This document shows positions 55,501 to 64,000 of a DNA stretch of 64,000 bases, piece after piece. Below the pieces are notes generated by a model. That model was not told where the DNA came from and did no database searches. It saw nothing but the letters and a program-made list of their open reading frames with translations. The DNA comes from Austropuccinia psidii (lineage: Eukaryota > Basidiomycota > Pucciniomycetes > Pucciniales > Sphaerophragmiaceae): the NCBI GenBank assembly GCA_023105745.1, contig JALGQZ010000009.1, forward strand, positions 32,912,409 to 32,976,408, in the 5' to 3' direction. Position 1 is the stretch's first letter, and each line of letters begins with the position of its first letter. The position numbers and the translations under genes were made by a program.

Positions 55501-58028
55501 CACCCTCTCATTATCAGAGTATGATGAATACCATCTTCCCACATGAATTGTCAGAAGGATGGTTAATCATTTATATTGATGACATTATCATTTGTTCAGA
55601 AACCTGGCAATTACATTTAGAGAGACTTTCATTAGTACTTAAGAAAATTCTTTAAGTGAAAATGAAAATATCTCTGAAGAAATGTAATTTTGGGCTTCAT
55701 GAGTTAAAAGCTCTAGGACATGTAGTCTCAGGACTGAGCCTTGGTGTTGACAAAAACACAGTGGCTGCAGCTTTACTGAAACAAATGCCCCAGAACAAAA
55801 AATAAATGATGTCTTTTTTGGGGCTTTCCGGTTATTACAGGCAACACCTTAAAGATTTTGCAATCCATGCCAGATCATTATACAGAATTTGTGATCAGAA
55901 AACCGTTTTTGAAATGAAACAGGAAAGGATTCAAGCATATGATAAAATCAAGTATGCCTTAACCAATGCACCATTATTATTGATGCCAGACTGGAAACTT
56001 ACTTTCAAGCTGTATATTGATGCATGTGGTAAAGGTTCAGGAGCTGCTCTTCATCAAGCTCAAATTGTCAATGAAAAACCTTATGAAGGTCCAATTTGTT
56101 TTATTTCAAGACAAATTAAACCTACTGAGGCAAGATATGGAGCTAGCCAAATGGAGTGCCTTTGCCTTGTTTGGGCCTTGGAAAAACTTCATTACCATCT
56201 TTATGGTGGTGTGTTTGAAGTAATTACTGATTGTAATGCAGTAAAATCACTTCTTAACATGAAAACTCCAAACAGACACATGTTAAGATTGCAGATTGCT
56301 ATACAGGAGTATAGAGGCAATATGACCATAGTACATAAAGCTGGAAATATTCAAAAGAATGCTGATGGCTTAAGTAGATGGTCATTACCAAATACACCTG
56401 ATAACCCTGCCTATGTTCCTAAAAGTGCAGAACCTCAAATTCCAATTGAAGGAATTAATATCACAGATGTTGGAACAGAATTCTTTGAAGAAGTTAGAGA
56501 AAGCTATAAGCAAGATAACAATTGTCATATTCTTACTGCTCTACTTGACAAAGATTGCAAATATTTAGCCTTGGCTAATTCTCTGGATGATATTTGGGAA
56601 ACATCTTATGATAATGGAAGATTCCATTTGTTTCATGGTATACTATATTATATATCTAAACACACATTTGTCATGGTCCTATGTAGTAGAATGTTAATTA
56701 ACACTATACTACTAGAATGCCATGATAAAATATATTCTGGACATCTGCCTTAAGACATAACTATGGAAAGAATTAAAACATGTGCCTGGTGGCCATCTTG
56801 GAGAAAAGATGTCATTGAATACTGACACAGTTGTGATAGATGCCAGAAAGCCAATAAAGCTACTGGTAAAAGATTTGGTTTAATGATCCATATTCAAGAA
56901 CCAAGTACCCCATGGAAATTAGTTCACATGGATTGGGTAGCTGCCTTACCACCTGGAGGTGACAAAAGTTCCAATTCATGCCTTGTTATTGTGGACAGAT
57001 ATAGCAAAACACCAATCTTTTTACCATGTCACAAAGATGGCGCAGCTATGGATACAGCTCTTTTGATCTGGAATAGAGTAATATCCCATACTTCTCTCTT
57101 TAAAAACATCATTAGTGACAGAGATCCAAAAGTTACATCAGCCTTATGGACTAATTTACATAAGCTTTTGGGTACAAGACTATCATTCTCAACAGCCTAC
57201 CATCCACAAACAGATGGGCTGGCAGAAAGAATGATTCAAACCCTTGAGGACATGATCAGAAGATTTTTTGCTTATGACCTGGAGTTTCAAGATTCTGATG
57301 GCTTTACCCATGATTGGTGTACTCTTATACCAGCATTGGAATTAGCCTACAAGACCTCCATCCATGCTTCAACAGGTAAAACTCCTGCAATTCTGGAAAA
57401 AGGATGGAACCCCAAACTTCAAATTGATACTTTGAAAAAAGATCTGGTTGATATTCATCCAACTGCTTCAAGCTTTAAGTTATTGCTTGATAAAGTGAGA
57501 CATAAGGCAAATAAAAGCATGAATGATGCCTTTGAATATGCTAAACAGAAATGGGATAAAGGTCATAAGACCTCAGAATTCAAAGTAGGGGACTTAATAA
57601 TAGTTTCAACCTTGAGCCTTAATAACATTAAAGGCCCAAAGAAATTAAAAGATTCCTTTGCAGGACCATTTATTATTAAAGCCCTTCATGGGAAAAATTC
57701 AGTACAATTAGAACTTTCAGGAGAACTGGAAAACAAACACCGAAATTTCCCTGTCAGTCTAGTAAAGCATTACACTTCAAGTGATAAGCAATTATTTCCT
57801 TTGAGAAATGAAACACCCTTAAAAGTATCCCCACTAGATCAAAGTGAGGATGAAAATGTACTAAAAGTCTTAAAAGGAAGAAGAATTAGGGGAAAAAATG
57901 AAAGACAATACTTAGTCAGGTATAGAAATTCACAACATGAAGATGAATGGATTGTAGAAAGCAAAATACCTGATTCCCAAAAGTTTCTCAGAAGATTCAG
58001 ACATGAGAGAAGACCGTTTGCTCAATGA
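52515..58028 (+). pseudogene. Gypsy C Gag-Pol polyprotein with in-frame stops
   Basis: One frame throughout. Eight stops lie after 52575, at 53601, 53739, 54867, 55215, 55653, 55803, 56751 and 56823, and one TAA lies near 52545. Order: Ser/Lys-rich Gag N-terminus; long coiled coil (53,040-53,460); Gag core (EYNHMEFMKTIDMF near 53,610); a CCHC knuckle CHQCRSTSHLANTF (about 54,158-54,200) with Phe for the last Cys; protease LDSGAFCTC (54,531); RT with an intact YIDD box (near 55,575); RNase H ([12 protein letters not shown], 56,010); integrase zinc finger (CDRCQKAN) and core (HMDWVAALP, ISDRDPKV, AERMIQTLED); GPF module (GPFIIKALHG); and a chromodomain-like tail (QYLVRYRN...DEWIVESKI). Confidence 0.9.
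52555..53046 (+). CDS. Gypsy C second frame overlapping gag (ORF-a by position)
   Basis: 163 codons from an ATG (MATKQQEWELLPSLLIGTMN...) with no stop until QSFPKK. It lies one base out of phase with gag, which is open over the same bases. It contains GPEKTEELLKGWTPMSCKGQ (structured-looking), then a long Lys/Pro/Gln-rich basic stretch, then an amphipathic helix (TAMDNVFNMARTLMEF). Like ORF-a of family B it ends just where the Gag coiled coil begins. It is the only unbroken frame of Gypsy C. Function unknown; the basic middle suggests nucleic-acid contact. Confidence 0.6.
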   Translation: MATKQQEWELLPSLLIGTMNSYLQVKKFMGPEKTEELLKGWTPMSCKGQVQQIKAWLKNQSMSSEDQKTKLAQGKENSQVEAPQASTSKNPPQQVPSKPKQAPKTNQKGKQKAKPKWNKPYPQNYRIPKKEKTAMDNVFNMARTLMEFKNKEEERLSQSFPKK

Positions 58029-58167
58029 AAAGTTTGAATTGTGTGACTTACATACTTAGAAAAGTATAAGTAGAGAGGTTGGACAGTGGATTATACCCCC
58101 CCCAATAACTTGGGGGTATACTACAAAAGAAAAATTTTGATAAAATTGTTTTTTTGGTGGTAGGGAA
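58029..58167 (+). other. Gypsy C 3' untranslated region with hairpin and polypurine tract
   Basis: Contains a perfect 9-bp stem (TATACCCCC at 58092-58100 with GGGGGTATA at 58112-58120) and then GGTGGTAGGGAA immediately before the 3' LTR, the expected plus-strand primer. Confidence 0.6.
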
Positions 58168-60331
58168 TGTGAGCCTGTGAGGTATGTATAACATACCCAT
58201 AAGGCCACAAATAACTTTATAGACATTTGAATTTGTCTTCAATAAAATTTTTAATTGAATTTAAAATAAAAAATAACAAAAAATAAGTATAACTTTTTTT
58301 TGGATAAACAAATTTATAAATATTATGTTATTTTTGGATTCTACACCAAAAATAACCTAGGGTACATGCATAAGGTGTTATACCCAAAAACACTTATTTA
58401 TTATGTTATTAGAAGATTTAAGAATCTCACAGTACTAATGTAACTTTTAACATTTCTTTTAAAATTGTTAAATTTAAGCTCAAATAAGCTTAAATTTAGA
58501 GTTGCATAAGGTTTATGCAAAGTTACCAAAATTTTAGTTAGAATTGAGGTGTTGTGTATATTTACCAAATTGGCTAAGGATTTGCCATACAGAATGTAAA
58601 TCCTGTGTGAGCTCAATTTAAAAGGGTTTAAGGCCATAGTATGGCTTTAAATAAATAAAAGGGCAAAATCCACGCAAAAAGGTGGGACAAAGGAAAAAAG
58701 ACCAAATAGAGCTGGGGTGCCGAGTTTTTGGATCTGCAAGGATTCAATTGAGGTTGTCCACCTGTATTGGAGGATTTTCAACCTTATTTAAACTTTAAGA
58801 TTAGACTTTGATCCTACATTAAAGTTTCAACTGGATTTATCCCAATTTAGATAGGAATTTCAAGATGCCAAAGGGTAAATCCCAATATGCAGGCTTGAAT
58901 TCAAGGTTGTAAGAACTGTCAAAGCTGAATTAAGCTTAAAACGTTAAGGTTTCAAGAATTAAAACCTTATCAAAACTTAAGGTTTGGTGTGTATTGTTAT
59001 TTTACATGGAAAAATAGCAATAACTTCAAAAATTCATTAAAAATCCAATTCTTAATGGATTTGCTTGAAATTTCACACTGCTTACAATTTAATATTATCT
59101 ACATATAAATTACATTTTAGGTATCTTTTATAAATAAATTTCCTGGGTAATTAGCCTGGAAATTTACTCTTTTAATTAAAACTCACAGAAAATTATAATT
59201 TCTTTAAAAATTAATTAAAAATCAAGTTTCAGAGATTTCTGCTTGAAACTCTATTTTTAAGTTGTTCATGTGATGAACTTTAATATAAGTTTATTTATAT
59301 TAAGAACTTAAAACAATTAGTTTAAATGGGGATTAAAGTTACATGTAGTTAAGAATAACACTGATAACTTTAAATTGGAATTAAAATTAAGTTACCTTAA
59401 GTTAAGAACTTTAATTTTAAGCATGGTTTTTCAGTTTTGACCTGAGAACGCCCTTTATATCCATTATGAATCATGAGATCTTCTCTGAAGACATAAAAAG
59501 ATTCTTTTCATCACTGCTTTTGTCCATCATTCATTATCAATCCAATCATATTAGAAATTTAAACAGGTAAAGTTTTATTAAATATAAAATCTTATTATTA
59601 AAGTAATTTTTGAGGTATTTTATTCTTTATTAATTAAAATCAAAGAATTTAAATCATAGAATTTAGATTATTGTTGTAATCACCAATAATATATTTTTAT
59701 TATATAAAATTAATCATATTAAATATCTTTTAAAAATCCACAAATTCCTCCTAAAAACTCTTTAATCATTATTTTTTCTATAAAAAGTTGTTTTATCTTT
59801 AAAAATATTGATTTTTGGCTTGTTTTTAACTTATAATTATTTTTTAATAGAATAACTGTTATTGTTTGACTTGTTGTATTAAATAAATGTTATAAGTAAG
59901 TTTTCTTTAAAGTTCTATATCTTTTTTATCTAGTATTAGTTTTTTTATATAGAATTTTATTCTATAAGAATTATTTCTGCACAGTGTGTGTCTTAATTTG
60001 TTTATAAATAATATTTAATTATTTATAAGTGGTTAATATTCATATTTTCCATGTGTAATTGTCCCATTAAGAGCTTTACACTTCTTATTGTTATACCTGT
60101 CAGTGACTATAACAATAATAGAATAATTATAATTTATTATGATTATTTTTTATTATTATTATATTTTTATAATAATAATTGAATGTATTTTTTTATATGT
60201 AATCATTTTTAATAATTATATTTAAATTTGTGGTTATAATATTTTGTTATATTATATATTTCTACTGAGGACAGTCATAGTACTCCTGATATTTGATACT
60301 ATTGTCAAGAGTTTCATAGAAAAACCTTACA
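58168..60331 (+). repeat. Gypsy C 3' LTR
   Basis: 2,164 bp, TGTGAGCCTGTGAGG...AAACCTTACA, collinear with the 5' LTR with substitutions and small indels, followed by the AATTT duplication. Confidence 0.92.
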
Positions 60332-60336
60332 AATTT

Positions 60337-61777
60337 TGTGGGTTTTCTCTATCCTGATTTACTAAGAAATAAAAAGACTTTATAAAATATTAAAAATAAA
60401 AAAACTGCGTATGTATTCTTTCTGAAAAAAATTATTTTTCACCATTTTAAAGAGTTATAAATATATAATTTATATTTATAAAATACTCTATTTTTTTAAA
60501 AAAAATATAATCATATTTTTTTATTTTTTTCATAATAACATATACAACAAGTGTATTGTTTGAATTTTTCTTAGAGAAAAACTTTCATAATTCATTTTTC
60601 ACCCAAATTGGTGGGAAAAATTGATTATTATAATTATTATTGATAATCTCAATAATAATACTTCATAATAAAATATAATCATATTTTATTATTGATATTT
60701 TTTCATGATATATACAGAGTATATATTGTTTGAATTTTTCTTAAAGAAGAACTCTTATAATTCCTTTTTCACCTAAATTGGCGTGAGAAATTGATTATTA
60801 TCATTATTATTGATAATTCCAATAATAATACTTCATAATAAAATATAGTCATATTTTATTATTGATCTTTTTTTTGTAATATATACAAAGTATATATTGT
60901 TTGAATTTTTTCTTAGAGAAAAACTCTTATAATTTATTTTTTAACCCAAATTGGCGTGAAAAACTGATTATTTACATTATTATTGATAAGTATAATCATA
61001 TTTTATTATTGATCTTTTTTTCATAATATACACAAAGTATATACTGTTTGAATTTTTCTTGAAGAAAAACTCTCATAGCTCCTTTTTTCACCCAAATTGG
61101 TGTGAGAAATTGGTTATTATAATTGTTATTGATAATTTCAATAATGATACTACAAAAAATATATAAGTTTTTTTACTTTCACCAATTTTTTCATAATAAT
61201 ATATATAAAGTATATATTGTTAGAGTTTTTTCTTGGATAAAGACCATTATAATTCTTTTTTGTTACCCAAATTGGTGTAAAAAAATTGATTTTAATCATT
61301 ATTATTGATAATTTCAATAATAATGGCCATATAAAAAGAAATAAAACCATATTTATCTTATTAAACTTATTTTGGTAATATATACAAAGTGTATATTATT
61401 TTGATTTTTCTCCAAGAAAAAACTTTGAAATCATTTTCTTTTTCACCCAGATTGGTGTGAAAAAATGATCACACTCATTATTATTGATAATTTCAATAAT
61501 AATACTTATTTGCAAAGAAATATAATCATATTTCTCTTACTTAATCCTTTAGTATATACATAGTATATATTCTTTAGGTTTCTCTTCAAGTTAAACCATC
61601 ACAATTGAGTTTTTCCACCCAAACTGGTGTGGAAAGTTGATTTGATGATTATTCATAGTTTCAATAATCATTTTTCCAAACTTAATTAATGATTACTAAC
61701 AAAACAGGTATTTAATCAACCAGATAAAACTCTCACCTTACAAATCAGAAATTATACCACCTCATTCCAAAGACTTT
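60337..61777 (+). repeat. Gypsy B5 leader with seven-unit tandem array
   Basis: The continuation of the B5 leader after Gypsy C. From about 60,540 to 61,690 a 150-180-bp unit repeats: GTATATATTGTTTGAATTTT, a run of AAAACTCTTATAAT, CACCCAAATTGGTGTGA and an ATTATTATTGATAAT block. The CCAAATTGG core occurs at about 60,604, 60,773, 60,946, 61,094, 61,265, 61,447 and 61,618. The leader of the Gag-protease element also has an array containing a CCAAATTGTGT word on its coding strand. At the end (61,766-61,777) the Gag exon appears to begin. Confidence 0.8.
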
Positions 61778-61782
61778 GGTGT

Positions 61783-63690
61783 TGTGAGCCTTGAGGTATA
61801 CTTTACATACCCAAATAGGCCACAATTATCTTAAAAAGAAATTTTGAATTATGCACAACTCATAAGTCATGCATATATCCAAAATTAATCATTTTCAATT
61901 TCAGAAAAGATGAATAACCTTTTATTGAGTAAGTAAATCCATGGATTTAAGACCAGATTTGGATTCTACACAAAAATTCACCTAGGGTAGCCCCATAGAG
62001 TGAATAAGCTCAATTTAAGTATTTGAGGTGGTAAAATGGAAAATACTTCAATACCACATCATTAATACCACATAAAAGATCCGTGAAAATTTTTGTTTTT
62101 CTTGATTTTAAGCCAAAATAATGGGAAAGTGAGAAATCCCATGTTAAATATACACTAAGAATAGTGTTATGCATGTTTTGAGCACTTAATATCATGGTAT
62201 TCTTATATGGACTTTTGGTACACCCATAGTGGATATCTCACTTTAAGCTTAATTTTCTATTTTTACGTGAAAAATAAGTAAGGGGGACAAAAGACATCAA
62301 AGAGAGCCAGGGTACCCAACTTCTGAGGCCTCAGAGGCGTGGATAGCTCCAGAGCATGGATCCATGGCTCATCTTGGCCCAATTGGTAAACTAAAACTCT
62401 TTGGGAACTTGGTTACCAAGTTACACCTACTGTAATCATAAGAAAATAGCAAATAACCTGCTATTTTGACGTGCCAAGGAGGTAATGAGCTACTTAGACT
62501 CCTGTAACCACGTCAATTCTTGATGACTTTTCATGCCTAGACCCTAAAAGAGTAATTAAAACCCTTTTGGGACATATATTCATTGATTTACCTCATAGCA
62601 ACCAGCAAAATACTGCTATTTGCAATTCTACGTAGAAATGAGGTAAAAACTTCAAAAATTCATTAAAAATACAATTCTTAATTAATCTTTCTGCAGCTTT
62701 CAGGACTAATAGAGAACTGTATCACTATGGTACATCCAAAAAGAATTATGGTTTTACTAGTAAAATTAAAAGTTTTACTTACAGTCCATTTTTGACCATT
62801 CTACGTGAAACACTGAATCTTCAAAAATTCACAGTAATTACAACCTGTGATGAAATTGGAAATAACATTGATAACCTTGATAAATCAATGATTATTTTAG
62901 AATAAAAGAAGATTTACAGATGTTACTCCTTTTATTGGGGTTGGTAGTCACGTAAAAGCATCAATTAAGTAATTATGATAACCTTACGTGACAACTGATG
63001 ATGCAATCAATAATCCAAAAGGGTTTATTGTTTTCTCACTCACTGGTTTTTCAGTTTGCTCCATGGCACGCCTCTGTGAGCTGTTGTTCACTCAAAAGAG
63101 GCCTCCTCTTCCTGTTTTTTCCAAGAATCATCTTATAAATTTATTAAATCATTATTACCAACAAGTAAGTATTAGTTACAGCTATTCTTAAGTGTTTTAA
63201 ATCTTTCAGAATCAAACAGAAAGACGTGAAATCATAGAATCCAACTATATATTGTTGTAATACTGTTATAAATCCTTTTGATCCCTTAAATCCACAATTC
63301 CACGTCAAATTTCTCTACTTTTATCTATCAATAAGTTCTTTGGAGTATTAGTGAGTCATTTATCTTTAATTCTTAAAGTTTTTCTCTAGTAATAGTTTTC
63401 TTCAAGAATTATCTTTATAATTATTCTTGTAAAAGATAATTATATATTAAAATAATTTTATTATTTTAATAAAAGAAGTTTTTATTATTAAATTCTTCTT
63501 GTAATTGGTTCTTGTAGACAATGACTGCTCACAGTTATAATCACTAGTAGTGTATAACACGTGAAAGAAATAATTTTATAATTATTTAATTGTGGTTATA
63601 ATAAATTTTTATTATTATATTTCATAAGAACAGACATAGTACTGTTGATTAATAGTAATATTATCATCAGTTTCATAGTCAAATCTTACA
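61783..63690 (+). repeat. Solo LTR C2 (diverged Gypsy C relative)
   Basis: 1,908 bp from TGTGAGCCTTGAGG to AAATCTTACA, flanked by perfect GGTGT duplications (61778-61782 and 63691-63695), no internal region. Ends and several interior blocks match the Gypsy C LTR, but overall it is well diverged. It inserted inside the start of the B5 Gag exon. Confidence 0.88.
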
Positions 63691-63695
63691 GGTGT

Positions 63696-64000
63696 TCCAA
63701 GGGATTATTACTTACAAAGAGATTCAAGAATAAGCAGGGATAGATACCTGGAAAGGAGAGAAGTTGAAGCTGTTCAAAGTCGTAAGACATGGCAAAATGG
63801 ACCTACCTACACCTTCCAAAATGGTTTCCAACAGCAAACCTCCAGGATCGACTTGCATAGAACAGTTTATTCTAACCAATAAAATATTCAAAGAACTTCT
63901 ACAATGTAGAATGGCAGACAGGTAATTGAACCTAGAGTTCCACTAGAAAGAACCTGTAGAAATTATTCAGAAGACTTCCCCCAAAGAGAGATTCTTCAAA
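63696..64000 (+). pseudogene. Gypsy B5 Gag / ORF-a exon, truncated by window end
   Basis: Joining 61,766-61,782 with 63,696 onward restores DFGV-PRDYY, equivalent to DLGYPRN in the Gag-protease element. The Gag frame continues YLQRDSRISRDRYLERREVE, TYTFQNGFQQQTSRIDLHRT and has stops at 63880-63882 and 63907-63909. A second frame carries an ORF-a-like peptide (KIFKELLQCRMADR, then LNLEFH and KEPVEIIQKTSPKE), also with stops. The rest of the element lies beyond the edge. Confidence 0.65.

Larger units (their letters stand above)
49429..60331 (+). mobile_element. Gypsy C: full-length 10.9-kb element, frame-preserved but nonsense-broken
   Basis: Perfect AATTT duplications at 49424-49428 and 60332-60336. 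LTRs are 49429-51576 (2,148 bp) and 58168-60331 (2,164 bp), about 94% identical in a compared stretch. The internal region has the shared TTTGGGGGCCTGGC motif, a leader, an upstream exon, an overlapping second frame and Gag-Pol. It inserted into the leader of Gypsy B5. The polyprotein frame survives over 5.4 kb with eight stops and no frameshift. Confidence 0.94.

Noticed and set aside
60540..61690. Regularly spaced repeats resembling a CRISPR array
   Set aside because: Units are 150-180 bp, imperfect, AT-rich and inside a eukaryotic retrotransposon leader; there are no short identical repeats with unique spacers.

Overview
This window reads as repeat-dominated fungal nuclear DNA. It is AT-rich, its few introns are short (about 60-70 bases), and apart from decayed ORFs it consists almost entirely of LTR retrotransposons. 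From memory, the Gag and polyprotein sequences look like the hypothetical proteins that fill assemblies of the myrtle rust Austropuccinia psidii (Pucciniales). That is recall and inference, not a search. I found no convincing host gene, tRNA, rRNA or CRISPR array.

The layout was worked out from LTR edges and target-site duplications (TSDs). (1) 1-7345: a decayed minus-strand Gag, then a Gypsy family A 3' LTR split by Copia-1 (2384-7310, TSD CCAGG/CCAAG). (2) 7346-9071: an unassigned relic. (3) 9072-21152: Copia-2, split in its gag by a very young 7.66-kb element (9755-17416, minus strand, TSD GTATT, two 1505-bp LTRs). That young element encodes only Gag and protease joined to the last part of a chromodomain. 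(4) 21757-23349: solo LTR X1 (TSD GATGG). (5) 23586-42633: outer Gypsy B, with inner Gypsy B inserted in its pol (28638-38235, TSD TTACT). (6) 42634-47875: a truncated family A LTR and an old family C pol remnant, the latter interrupted by solo LTR X2 (43583-45161, TSD CAATA). (7) 47876 to the window end: Gypsy B5, which enters with its 5' LTR and runs off the right edge. It is interrupted by the full-length Gypsy C (49429-60331, TSD AATTT) and by solo LTR C2 (61783-63690, TSD GGTGT).

All pol genes carry stops, so nothing autonomous and intact is present. The young Gag-protease element would need reverse transcriptase and integrase from relatives; family B is the obvious donor because it shares LTR ends, the candidate primer-binding site, Gag and the polyprotein tail.

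The observation I consider most novel is a second reading frame (here called ORF-a) that overlaps the start of gag. Homologous ORF-a peptides are visible in four family B copies, and family C has the same layout with an unrelated-looking peptide. A short upstream exon ends AAA G before a small intron, and the acceptor region offers AG sites that lead into either frame. This suggests that two proteins come from one stretch of DNA through alternative splicing.
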